From contig NZ_JAJNMU010000018.1 in NCBI RefSeq assembly GCF_022458865.1, forward strand, positions 168,527 through 232,526: DNA of 64,000 bases, in the 5' to 3' direction. The stretch is from Paenibacillus periandrae. GTDB taxonomy: Bacteria; Bacillota; Bacilli; Paenibacillales; NBRC-103111. How positions within the stretch are numbered: the stretch's first letter is position 1; every line of letters starts with the position of its first letter. Below, piece by piece: positions 9,247-17,825 of this stretch. The notes under the pieces are model-generated. The model saw nothing but the letters and a program-made list of their open reading frames with translations, had not been told where the DNA came from and made no database searches. A program made the translations under genes and the position numbers.

Positions 9247-11002
9247 GTTGTCCCTCCAAAACCGGGATCGAGAATGAAATGCGTGTACCCGCGTTCAGCC
9301 GACTTTCAATAATCAGACCTGCATCCAGCCCATAATGAAGCTGCAGCCGTTCATTCACGTTTCTTAATCCGTAGCTTACATCCGGATATAGCTCCCCATC
9401 CGGCGAATTCAGATTGTTTGTGATCAACTCCAATTGCTCCTCAGTCATGCCTACTCCGTCATCAAGCACCAGAAAGCTCATCCGGTTGGCCTTGTGCTCT
9501 ACGTACACCGATATCATCCCCTTTCCCTCTTTTTTTTGGATACCATGAAGCATTGCGTTCTCGACCAGAGGCTGCAGCAGCAGCTTGAGCATATAACGGT
9601 CCTGCAGTTCAGGATCTACCACGATATCCATATCAAATTTGTCCGGATAACGAATCGATTGAACCTGCGCATAGTTTTTGATATGGGCAAGCTCCTGATG
9701 AACCGGGCAAAATTCCTTGCCTTTATTGAGACTGAATCGCAAGAAATCGCTCAAGGCCCCAACCATATCGGCAATCCGCTTCTCCTCATTCATCAATGCT
9801 ATCCAGTGAATCGAGGAAAGAGTATTATACAGAAAATGCGGATTAATCTGGGCCTGAAGAGCCCTCATATCCGCTTCCTTCTTATGCGCTTCGTTGCGAA
9901 TCACTTGTTTCTTCAGCTTCTCGATATGATTGCCCAGCATGTTATAGCTCTCCGCGAGCTTGCCAATCTCGTCAGATGATGCAACTGAATATAGCGGCAG
10001 CGGCTCTTCCGGATTGACCTTGGCGATTAACCGGGTCAGCACCCGCAGCGGATTTGTGATCCGTTGAATGAGGAACAGAATCAGACCTGCTGTAGCCACA
10101 ATGGAAAGTGCGACCGCGACACCGGTAAGCTGTAAAATATATCGGTTCTGCGCACTGTACAGGTCAAACGGAATCACGCCTACAAGCACCCATCCGACTA
10201 GCGGTTCGCGGAAATACAGGATCGTCTTTTTAGCCCGGCCTTCGCCATGATTCACAACGCCATACAAAGCCGGATTCAATTCAGTCAACAGACCAGGCAT
10301 CAGGACATCCAAGGACTGGGAAAGCCAGCTTTTATCCGTGGCTGATAGAACGATCCCCTGTTCGTTAAGAAGCGCGACGCTCCCCTTTCCATCACCAAGG
10401 TTGGGCTCAGACCAATATCTGGAGATTACCTTCTCGTCCAATGAAATCGTCAGCCAGCCGAGATTCCGATAATTATCAGTGCTGCGCAAAGGTCGAATGA
10501 ACGAGATCACTCTCTGGTTGCCGGCATAATTCTGCACGTTATACAGGGTGGTCCACATCTTGCCTGTCACCTCCCGCACATTAACAAGACGGTCCAGATC
10601 AGATTGATACAGGTTCGTCGTAGACAACGGCGGATTGGAGTTGGCCGGAATTATCTCTACATTCGAAATGTATTCCTTGGAGCTGATCAGATTGGTCATA
10701 AAGCTGCGAATACGTGTCTGAGAGCCTACATCATCATCCAGGCTGCTAACATACTGCTGAACATTGCTCTGACCAATCAAAAAAATGGACATGTTCTCCA
10801 CGTCCTTAATAATAAAACGCAAATTCCCATCCATCTGACGAAGGGTATCAATGCCTGCCTGTTCGGTTTTTTCTTCCGTAATTTTCGATGAAATGACATA
10901 AGCAAATCCCCCAAGCAGCATAAGGGGAATCAGTGTGGTTATGAGCATAATAACAGTCAGCTTGCGCCCTAAAGAATTTCTCATCCATCGCCACACCGGC
11001 AT
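9224..11002 (-). CDS. Sensor histidine kinase (YesM-like)
   Basis: 592 residues. TM1 is about 15-38 and TM2 about 290-313, flanking a ~250-residue extracellular sensor (dCache-like); a HAMP segment follows. The phosphorylation site is H389 in QAQINPHFLYN, the His_kinase family signature, and the ATPase domain shows LLQPLVENAMLHG and DDGVGM. The start at 11002 has AGGGGGTG upstream. It pairs with the overlapping response regulator. Its place inside a sugar ABC operon implies that it senses an extracellular saccharide, directly or through the binding protein. Confidence 0.92.
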   Translation of the reverse strand: MPVWRWMRNSLGRKLTVIMLITTLIPLMLLGGFAYVISSKITEEKTEQAGIDTLRQMDGNLRFIIKDVENMSIFLIGQSNVQQYVSSLDDDVGSQTRIRSFMTNLISSKEYISNVEIIPANSNPPLSTTNLYQSDLDRLVNVREVTGKMWTTLYNVQNYAGNQRVISFIRPLRSTDNYRNLGWLTISLDEKVISRYWSEPNLGDGKGSVALLNEQGIVLSATDKSWLSQSLDVLMPGLLTELNPALYGVVNHGEGRAKKTILYFREPLVGWVLVGVIPFDLYSAQNRYILQLTGVAVALSIVATAGLILFLIQRITNPLRVLTRLIAKVNPEEPLPLYSVASSDEIGKLAESYNMLGNHIEKLKKQVIRNEAHKKEADMRALQAQINPHFLYNTLSSIHWIALMNEEKRIADMVGALSDFLRFSLNKGKEFCPVHQELAHIKNYAQVQSIRYPDKFDMDIVVDPELQDRYMLKLLLQPLVENAMLHGIQKKEGKGMISVYVEHKANRMSFLVLDDGVGMTEEQLELITNNLNSPDGELYPDVSYGLRNVNERLQLHYGLDAGLIIESRLNAGTRISFSIPVLEGQHENNDRR

Positions 11003-11051
11003 TGATCACACCCCCTGCTGCATAGTCCTAAGAACACTGGCGAGAAACGGT

Positions 11052-11930
11052 TTAGCCTTTGACTGCACCGGCCGTCATGCCCTTCATTACCTGCTCCTGA
11101 AACACCAAATATACGAGGATCGTGGGAACTACAGCGATCGTCATGGCAGCCAGCGTCAGGCTGTAATCCGTTTGAAAGCCGTCGGCGAAGGTAGCGATAC
11201 TGAGCGGCAAGGTTTTGAGTGTTGATTTGCTAATAAACACGAGAGCAAAGGAAAAATCGTTCCAGAAGTGCAAAAAGCTTAAAATCGTTACTGTCGACAG
11301 CGCTGGTGTCGAGATGGGCAGCATAATTTTCAGAAATACACCCCAAAGCCCTGTTCCATCAATAAAAGCCGCTTCCTCTATTTCCTTGGGTACCGAAGAT
11401 AAATAAGCAACCAATACAAATATAGCTGTAGGCAGTGCAAAAGCCGTGTAAGGCAAAATAAGTGCCCAGTACGTATTTAATAAGGAAAGCTGCTTCATTA
11501 AAATAAATAACGGCACCAAGGTGCTATGAATCGGAATGAGCATGCCAACTACGAAGAAGCCCAGTATCCAGCCCTTGAACCTGAACTGCAATCTGGCCAA
11601 TACGAAGGAGGACAAAGCTGATACGAATAAGGTGATGGCCAATGAAGCCAAGGATACGATCACCGAATTCACAAAAGCCGTACCCATCTTGGACGTACTC
11701 CAGGCTTTGACAAAGTTATCAATCTGCCACGATAACGGCAAGCTAAAGGGACGGTTCAGAAACTCGGCGTTCGTTTTGAAGGCACTGATGAACAGCCAAA
11801 ACAAAGGGTACAACGTTAAAATACCATAAACCGTCATGAGAGTCCAAAAAATAGCGGGCCTCCATTTTTTCGCGGAAAATCCGGACTTGGCTGGAGCTGC
11901 TTGTGAGTATGGAGCCATGGTTTTGTTCAT
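11052..11930 (-). CDS. Carbohydrate ABC transporter permease (MalG-type)
   Basis: A 292-residue membrane protein with about six hydrophobic segments and the EAA loop EEAAFIDGTGLWGVFLKI, which contacts the ATPase. The frame is open to 11981, but AAAGGAGG precedes the ATG at 11930 and removes a 34-bp overlap with the next permease. It forms a heterodimer with the product of 11948-12835. No ATPase gene lies in the operon; CUT1 systems like this commonly share one MsmX-type ATPase encoded elsewhere. Confidence 0.92.
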   Translation of the reverse strand: MNKTMAPYSQAAPAKSGFSAKKWRPAIFWTLMTVYGILTLYPLFWLFISAFKTNAEFLNRPFSLPLSWQIDNFVKAWSTSKMGTAFVNSVIVSLASLAITLFVSALSSFVLARLQFRFKGWILGFFVVGMLIPIHSTLVPLFILMKQLSLLNTYWALILPYTAFALPTAIFVLVAYLSSVPKEIEEAAFIDGTGLWGVFLKIMLPISTPALSTVTILSFLHFWNDFSFALVFISKSTLKTLPLSIATFADGFQTDYSLTLAAMTIAVVPTILVYLVFQEQVMKGMTAGAVKG

Positions 11931-11947
11931 ATGAATGGACCTCCTTT

Positions 11948-12835
11948 CTATGCGTTCTTTGACTTTCTGCTTGTCAGCCATTGGCTGGTTCCGATAAAGA
12001 GCAGACTCAGAATAATAATCGAGGTGGAGATTGCACTTCCGTATCCATAACGATAGGAGGAAAAGGTCGAGTTATACATATAAGTAGCCAGCAGCTCCGT
12101 GGCATGTGCCGGTCCGCCTTTGGTCATCACATACACAAGGTCAAACGACTTCAAGCTTCCTGAGATACATAGCACGATGGCAACCTGTATCGTAGTCCAA
12201 ACCATGGGCAGCGTAACGGAAATCATTTTGCGAGCGCCTGTGGCACCGTCTATGAGGGCTGCGTCATGAATTTCACCGGGGATATTTTGCAAAGCCGAGA
12301 TGAAAATAATTAAGTATAAACCGACAAAGCTCCAGGTCAGCGGAGGAATTAGCGCGTAGATCGCAATATTGCTGTCGGAAAGCCACTGCATTTTCCAGCT
12401 GCTTAATCCCAAATAATCCAGCAGGAAGTTAAGAATACCGATTTGCGGGTGGTAAATATATTGCCAGATCATCCCGATAACGACCGAGGACATGACCATG
12501 GGCATAAACACGGCAGATCGTAAAAACCGCTGCAGCGCATTGTTTTTGAACAGCACAATCGCCAAAATCAAAGCGAGCGGCAGCTGACCGAATACCGAGG
12601 CAAGTACAAAAATAATATTGTTCTTGAGTGCACGCCAAAATATAGTATCGTGAATAACTTCCACGTAGTTTTTCAAGCCGATAAATTTGGCTTCGCCAAT
12701 GCCCTTCCATTCAAAGAAACCGTAATAGGCAGACCAAATCACAGGTACAAATACGAATAAGGTATAAATAAGTATGGATGGCAGTAAGCCCATTATGATA
12801 AATCTACGCATGTTTAGTGTCTTCATCTCTCTCAC
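11948..12835 (-). CDS. Carbohydrate ABC transporter permease (MalF-type)
   Basis: 295 residues with six predicted TM helices and the EAA loop HDAALIDGATGARKMISVTLP. It is the partner of the following permease. The first possible start is a GTG at 12835; an ATG nine bases further in (12826) is equally plausible, with GGAGGGG placed between ideal distances for the two. It is separated from the binding-protein gene by the strong hairpin at 12849, the usual arrangement that lets the binding protein be made in excess. Confidence 0.92.
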   Translation of the reverse strand: MREMKTLNMRRFIIMGLLPSILIYTLFVFVPVIWSAYYGFFEWKGIGEAKFIGLKNYVEVIHDTIFWRALKNNIIFVLASVFGQLPLALILAIVLFKNNALQRFLRSAVFMPMVMSSVVIGMIWQYIYHPQIGILNFLLDYLGLSSWKMQWLSDSNIAIYALIPPLTWSFVGLYLIIFISALQNIPGEIHDAALIDGATGARKMISVTLPMVWTTIQVAIVLCISGSLKSFDLVYVMTKGGPAHATELLATYMYNSTFSSYRYGYGSAISTSIIILSLLFIGTSQWLTSRKSKNA

Positions 12836-12848
12836 TTCCCCTCCAAAT

Positions 12849-12877
12849 AATCAGCCCTCCACCAGGGAGGGCTGATT
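12849..12877 (-). terminator. Intercistronic hairpin after the sugar-binding protein gene
   Basis: AATCAGCCCTCC (12849-12860) pairs perfectly with GGAGGGCTGATT (12866-12877) around a 5-nt loop. There is no clear T-run, so it more likely stabilises the 3' end of the binding-protein mRNA, or causes partial termination, than full stop. This explains differential expression within the operon. Confidence 0.7.
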
Positions 12878-12953
12878 CGTACCGATGCTCGTTGTGCTCA
12901 AATATCTGATTGGTTCGATAAACTCTTGTCTTGACTGAATGAACTTATTGTCC

Positions 12954-14282
12954 TTATTTACCAAGCGCGCCTGCTTGCGCATCCTGCACTTTTTTGGCCA
13001 CAACCTCTGGGCTTGTACCCATTAACAATTCCTGAAGTCCGTTGTTGATCACTTCAACTGCAGCAGAGCTTAATTTGGAATCGTAAACCGGACTGATTTT
13101 AACATTTTTCATCAATTCATTCAGCTCAACGAATAAAGGATGTGCTTTGCTTTTATCTACATCAATCTTATAGCTGACCAATGTGCTGCTGCCCAGCGTT
13201 GCTTTTTGACCTTCAGGACCGGACAATGCATAAAATAGTTCCATTGCTGCATCTTTTCTCACACCTGTCAGCTTCTTGCTAACACCTAAGCCTGTTCCAA
13301 CTACACCTGCTGTGGTTTGCGGATCGCCTTTGCCTCCATCAATCGCAGGAAGGATTGTTATGTGTGTTGTATCCAAAACTTCCTTCGGTGCATTGTTTAC
13401 CAAATTCGCTGTTGCCCAACCGCCATCCATAAACATCGCGGCTTTTCCCTGGAAGAACAGCTGCATCATTTGATTCTCGTCGATTCCATTAAAGCCATCC
13501 TGGAACGCTTTGGATTTGCCCAGATCCTGAAGTACGGTCAAAGCTTTGATAAATTCAGGATCGGTAAATTTGGCGCCATTTTGAGCAGAGGCTTTTAAGA
13601 ACCAGTCCGTCCCCGTTACACGATCACCGATTGTGCTGAAAATGGTCGATTGAACTACCCAGTTTGCTTTGTTACCTAATGCCATAGGAATAATGTTATT
13701 TTTGTTAAAGGTATCCATCACTGTTTTCAATTCATCCCAGGTTTTCGGTACCTTCACGTTGTATTTGTCGAAGATAGCCTGATTGTAGTAAATGAATGAG
13801 CTTGGAGCCAGGTTCATAGGAACAGAGTAAATCTTGCTATCCACCGTGTAGCCATCGAGAGCGTTTGGAATAAAGTTGTTTTTCCATTCCGGTTTGCTGT
13901 TCAAAAACTCATCAATAGGCTGCAGCAGCTTGCCATTCACGAATTCCTTGGTCATCGCATCCGGCCACATGACGAACAGGTCCGGCATTTCATCCGCAGC
14001 CGCTACTGTACGCAAACGTGTTTTCAAACCGTCTGTCGGCAACCCCTCCGCCTCCAGCTCGATCTCGGGATGCTGCGTTTTGAAATCATCGAGGATTTTA
14101 CGCATGGCAATACCTTTGGCGTCCTGGCCTGTCCAGTTATGCCAAATCGACAGCTTCACTTTTTCTTTATTAGCCCCACCGGCCGCCGCACCTTTATCTT
14201 CTGTTGGTTGTCCCCCTGCACATCCGGCAAGCATGGACGCTGATACCATTGTAGTTAGAGCAATTTTGGTTATTTTTTTCAT
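12954..14282 (-). CDS. Extracellular sugar-binding lipoprotein (CUT1 family)
   Basis: 442 residues. The signal peptide ends in lipobox MLAGC (lipidated Cys21). The body is a two-lobe solute-binding protein with SIWHNWTGQDAKG near the N-terminus and the MFMDGGWATANL loop typical of maltose/oligosaccharide-type binding proteins. It is the first gene of the operon reading down to 5153, and it would deliver the oligosaccharide whose mannose residues the GH2 enzyme removes. The exact ligand is not readable from sequence. Confidence 0.93.
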   Translation of the reverse strand: MKKITKIALTTMVSASMLAGCAGGQPTEDKGAAAGGANKEKVKLSIWHNWTGQDAKGIAMRKILDDFKTQHPEIELEAEGLPTDGLKTRLRTVAAADEMPDLFVMWPDAMTKEFVNGKLLQPIDEFLNSKPEWKNNFIPNALDGYTVDSKIYSVPMNLAPSSFIYYNQAIFDKYNVKVPKTWDELKTVMDTFNKNNIIPMALGNKANWVVQSTIFSTIGDRVTGTDWFLKASAQNGAKFTDPEFIKALTVLQDLGKSKAFQDGFNGIDENQMMQLFFQGKAAMFMDGGWATANLVNNAPKEVLDTTHITILPAIDGGKGDPQTTAGVVGTGLGVSKKLTGVRKDAAMELFYALSGPEGQKATLGSSTLVSYKIDVDKSKAHPLFVELNELMKNVKISPVYDSKLSSAAVEVINNGLQELLMGTSPEVVAKKVQDAQAGALGK

Positions 14283-14401
14283 TTGTGTGATTCTCCCCTC
14301 TCGTTCTATTGTTCATTCTACAAGCTTCATTCTCATTCGGTAAGGGGAATATCATAAGCACAGGGGTAGAATAATATCAGGTTGGTCACATATCACCTTA
14401 A

Positions 14402-14437
14402 ACAAAAAATAGGATGAAGCCCCGAGAGCCTCACCCT
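14402..14437 (-). terminator. Terminator after the alpha/beta hydrolase gene
   Basis: Read on the minus strand, AGGGTGAGGC pairs with GCTTCATCCT (two G-T pairs) and is followed by ATTTTTTG. It lies 34 bp beyond the stop codon at 14471. Confidence 0.75.
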
Positions 14438-14470
14438 GTATGTAAATAGAATTGCCTGTCAGGCTGGAAT

Positions 14471-15418
14471 TCATTCCACTTGAGCGACTAGAGACTGCTG
14501 CTGCTCCAGCCACTTCAGCACATCGCGGGTAACCTCTTCACGATTAATTTCATTCAGCATTTCATGCCTGCCATCCGGATACAGCTTGCAGGTAACCTGT
14601 TCGATGCCAAGCTGGTCATACATCCCTATCAGTTGAGGAATTCCTTTGCCCATGCCTCCAACCGGATCCCGATCACCGGCAAATATGTAAATTGGCAGCT
14701 GCTTGGGGATGCGTTCCATGTTGCTCTGAAGGTGAATATCAACTAATCCACGGAAGAAATCCCTGAAAAACCCTGCGGTAAATATCCCTCCACAATAAGG
14801 ATCTGCTATATAACGATCAACCTCCGCTTCATCGCGGCTCAGCCAATCGCAACCCGTCCGGTTGGGACGGAATGGCTTGTTATAGCTGCCCAGCGACAGC
14901 TTCATCAAAAGTGGACTGCGGTGGTCACTGCCTTGCAGGGAAGCCAGCAATTGTGCAAGCATGATCCCTACTCTAAGGGTCGGTGGATGCTTGCCGTTTG
15001 TTCCTGACAGGATAACGCCCCTAACCTTATCGCTGTATGTATACATATATTGCTGCACCAGGAACGAGCCCATACTGTGACCAAGCAAATAGACAGGCGC
15101 GCCCGGATGCCTTTTGTCAATAATATCAGTCAGCTTCGCCATCGCCTCCGTCATTTTGGCAAATCCCTCGGTACCCGTAATACCCACCTGATTCGGATGT
15201 CCCGCTGTACATCCATGCCCCCTATGATCATTCGCATACACCTCGTAGCCCGCTTGTACTAAGGATCGAGCAAATCTCTCGTAACGTGCTGCCGTTTCCG
15301 CCATGCCATGAGCAATTTGAATAATGGCCCGGGGCTCTTGTCGATCTTCAAGGCTCCAATGATAGACGAATATCTCCAACTGATCGATATCCTTAAAAGT
15401 GAAAGTTTCCGTGTCCAC
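14471..15418 (-). CDS. Alpha/beta hydrolase, monoacylglycerol lipase / lysophospholipase type
   Basis: A 315-residue serine hydrolase. The nucleophile elbow is GHSMG (in LLGHSMGSFLVQQY); the oxyanion strand ANDHRGHG, the aspartate in FAGDRDPVGG and the histidine in DGRHEMLNE complete the triad. ANDHRGHG and the helical cap are typical of PldB-like monoacylglycerol lipases. There is no signal peptide. It is a stand-alone gene with its own terminator and is divergent from cysteine synthase. Substrate is probably a lipid mono-ester; the specificity is inferred from family only. Confidence 0.88.
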   Translation of the reverse strand: MDTETFTFKDIDQLEIFVYHWSLEDRQEPRAIIQIAHGMAETAARYERFARSLVQAGYEVYANDHRGHGCTAGHPNQVGITGTEGFAKMTEAMAKLTDIIDKRHPGAPVYLLGHSMGSFLVQQYMYTYSDKVRGVILSGTNGKHPPTLRVGIMLAQLLASLQGSDHRSPLLMKLSLGSYNKPFRPNRTGCDWLSRDEAEVDRYIADPYCGGIFTAGFFRDFFRGLVDIHLQSNMERIPKQLPIYIFAGDRDPVGGMGKGIPQLIGMYDQLGIEQVTCKLYPDGRHEMLNEINREEVTRDVLKWLEQQQSLVAQVE

Positions 15419-15633
15419 AAATCATGCCCCCGCTCTTACTTCAGCTGCTGCTGTTCGATTAAGTCCATTATAAAGGAACGTACTTATATTTGCCTTATCC
15501 TATTAAAAGAAATCGTTTTTCACATCAAAATAACTGATTTGTCAGACAGGTGATGCTAATGTTAAGGTTTAAGTATATTATCCCACTATGCACAGTGGAA
15601 AATAAGGAATATATACAAGGAGGATATTTACCT

Positions 15634-16569
15634 ATGTCACGAATTGCTAAAAACTTAACGGACTTGATCGGTAACACCCCTTTGCTTGAGCTGTCGAATT
15701 ATAACAAACATCAACAGCTTGAGGCGAAACTTATAGCCAAGCTGGAGTATCTCAATCCAGCAGGCAGTGTCAAAGACCGGATCGGCTACGCGATGATCCA
15801 GGCTGCAGAGGAGCAAGGCCTTTTAAATAAAAATTCAGTCATCATCGAAGCAACCAGCGGCAATGCGGGAATTGCGCTCGCTTTCGTAGCTGCCGCCAAG
15901 GGATACAGGTTAATTATTGCTTTGCCGGAAACGTTCAGTCTGGAGCGAAGGAAGCTATTGACGGCTCTGGGTGCGGAACTGGTATTGACTTCAGGATCGG
16001 AGGGTATGCCAGGAGCGATGCGTAAAGCTGCAGAATTGGCTGCCCAAATACCGGATTCCTTCATGCCTCAGCAATTTGATAATCCGGCTAATCCGCAAAT
16101 TCATCGTGTCACAACAGCAGAGGAAATTTGGCGGGATACAGAAGGCTCTGTAGATATTTTTGTCTGTGGAGTGGGGACAGGAGGTACGATTACAGGTGTT
16201 GGCGAGGTGCTGAAATCCAAAAAGCCTTCCGTGCAAATCATCGCAGTCGAGCCTTTTGATTCCCCTGTTCTATCTGGCGGTACCAAAGGCGCGCATAAGC
16301 TCCAAGGACTTGGGGCTGGTTTTGTCCCTTCGATCTACAAGCCGTCGGTCATTGATGGGATCATGGCAATCAAAAGTGAAGATGCCTTCGAAACAGCACG
16401 TTTATTGGCCAAAGCAGAAGGACTCGTTGTCGGGATTTCCTCTGGAGCTGCGGTTTACGCGGCTACCCAGATTGCCAAACGTCCTGAGCATACAGGCAAA
16501 ACGATTGTAACCTTACTCCCGGATTCCGGGGAGCGCTATTTATCCACAAGTTTATTTCAAGAAAAATAG
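15634..16569 (+). CDS. cysK: Cysteine synthase (O-acetylserine sulfhydrylase)
   Basis: A 311-residue PLP enzyme that makes L-cysteine from O-acetylserine and sulfide. PLP lysine K47 lies in NPAGSVKDR, the substrate loop is TSGNAGIALA, and the phosphate-binding GTGGTITG follows. The frame is open from 15550, but CAAGGAGG (15616-15623) sets the ATG at 15634 and gives the usual family length. It appears to be a single gene. A cystathionine beta-synthase-type role is possible for some relatives, so the symbol rests on motif match. Confidence 0.88.
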   Translation: MSRIAKNLTDLIGNTPLLELSNYNKHQQLEAKLIAKLEYLNPAGSVKDRIGYAMIQAAEEQGLLNKNSVIIEATSGNAGIALAFVAAAKGYRLIIALPETFSLERRKLLTALGAELVLTSGSEGMPGAMRKAAELAAQIPDSFMPQQFDNPANPQIHRVTTAEEIWRDTEGSVDIFVCGVGTGGTITGVGEVLKSKKPSVQIIAVEPFDSPVLSGGTKGAHKLQGLGAGFVPSIYKPSVIDGIMAIKSEDAFETARLLAKAEGLVVGISSGAAVYAATQIAKRPEHTGKTIVTLLPDSGERYLSTSLFQEK

Positions 16570-16880
16570 TACGAACTTGTCTCACCTCCCTACCATTCTC
16601 CGAGACAACCTGTCGGCCTCCCGAATACTGTGATGGTAGATTCGTTTAAGCCATAAGGAGGTCTACAAGTGAATCGGTCCGATGTGAAATCATACCGCTA
16701 CCGTGTTGGTTAAAACCATTTTCTTGTTATTCACATTTATCAAACGGCGACGGCAAGCTCTGTACAAGGCAACGTTCTGGCAAGTAATGCCGTTAATGTG
16801 CACATTTCAAAAAAGCAAAAACGGCGTTAATTGGCAGAACACGGATAGGGATGTACCTCTGGAAGGAGGTGAGCGTTACT

Positions 16881-17030
16881 ATGCAGCGTAAAACAGCAAA
16901 TCGTCAAAAATGGGCCAAAGGAAATACCAAAGTCATTGTCAAGCAAGGTGCCAGAGCTACAATTGGTCAAGGTGGCAATGCTTTTGCTATCAATGCATCG
17001 GAAGTAGCTGTGGTCAGAGTTCGTCCTTAG
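16881..17030 (+). CDS. Small hypothetical protein, 49 residues
   Basis: A short ORF starting MQRKTANRQKWAKG and ending VAVVRVRP. It has a very strong ribosome site (AAGGAGGTGAG) before the ATG and a perfect terminator 14 bp after the stop. The product is basic, glycine-rich in the middle (ATIGQGGNAFA) and has no membrane segment or cysteine. The 310 bp upstream hold no recognisable gene, though a 14-codon GTG frame (16669-16713) also has an AAGGAGG site. I do not recognise a family; small spore or cell-surface proteins of this kind are common in spore formers. Confidence 0.6.
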   Translation: MQRKTANRQKWAKGNTKVIVKQGARATIGQGGNAFAINASEVAVVRVRP

Positions 17031-17043
17031 CGGTGATTATATA

Positions 17044-17088
17044 ATGGCTGTCTTCTAGTCTCGCTTTAGACTAAAGACAGCCATTTTA
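17044..17088 (+). terminator. Rho-independent terminator of the 49-residue ORF
   Basis: ATGGCTGTCTT (17044-17054) pairs with AAGACAGCCAT (17074-17084), with an inner TAGTCT/AGACTA extension, followed by TTTTAT. The strong stem supports the small ORF being transcribed. Confidence 0.85.
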
Positions 17089-17188
17089 TATGCTGAACTA
17101 TATGCAGTTTATTCGCAAATGATAGCCTTTCGGATTTGGGTTCCCTCCCGTATTTCTGATATGATAGAAATCGGAGGTCGACATACGG

Positions 17189-17740
17189 ATGGAATATCAA
17201 ACAATCGATTATTGGGATGAACAGATTTGGAAGCAGGCGGCACCGATTTATAGACAAGCCTTTGACCCCGACAACAGCAAACCTACAACAATTATTCGCC
17301 GCTCCATTGAGAGAAAGCTGTGCCAGCTGCATATCGCCAGCAATCAGTCTGACATCATCGCCATGACGTTAACGGGTAAGCTGGAAGGGATCAACGGACT
17401 GCTTATCGATTACATGGCAGTTCGTGAGGATTCGCGCGGCCAGGGTATAGGCAAAATGTTTTTGGATTATATCATCGGGTGGTCCAGGTCTGCGCTGCAA
17501 AGTACAGGTGCTGTTATTGAAATCGAGTCCGAGGATAATGCTACCAATTTACAGCGTCTTCACTTCTGGCAGCATTACGGGTTTACACTAACCAGCTATG
17601 TTCACACCTACATTTGGGTTCCGGAGAAATATCAGGCCCTGTACCTGATTTGGCAGCCCGACAGCCAGATTCCCCAAGACGGGGAGGTACTATTCGAGCA
17701 TATCTCACATTTTCACAACAGGGCCTATGCCAAGAAATAA
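17189..17740 (+). CDS. GNAT-family N-acetyltransferase
   Basis: 183 residues. Acetyl-CoA-binding motif A is visible as VREDSRGQGIGKMFLDYII (the R/QxxGxG/A pyrophosphate loop), followed by motif B around RLHFWQHYGFTLTSYV. TCGGAGG lies before the ATG. The substrate is unknown. The gene is isolated: it follows the terminator at 17044 and is convergent with the response regulator at 17826. Confidence 0.85.
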   Translation: MEYQTIDYWDEQIWKQAAPIYRQAFDPDNSKPTTIIRRSIERKLCQLHIASNQSDIIAMTLTGKLEGINGLLIDYMAVREDSRGQGIGKMFLDYIIGWSRSALQSTGAVIEIESEDNATNLQRLHFWQHYGFTLTSYVHTYIWVPEKYQALYLIWQPDSQIPQDGEVLFEHISHFHNRAYAKK

Positions 17741-17825
17741 GGCAGCTCATGTGCTAAAATTACATGCCTATATGATCGGATTTGGACATGAATCGATATT
17801 CCCTTCACTTGCATACGCAGTGTTG

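Noticed and set aside
16703..16891. 62-residue plus-strand ORF before the small Gly-rich protein
   Set aside because: No ribosome site or conserved pattern, and it ends across the ribosome site of the better-supported 49-residue ORF.
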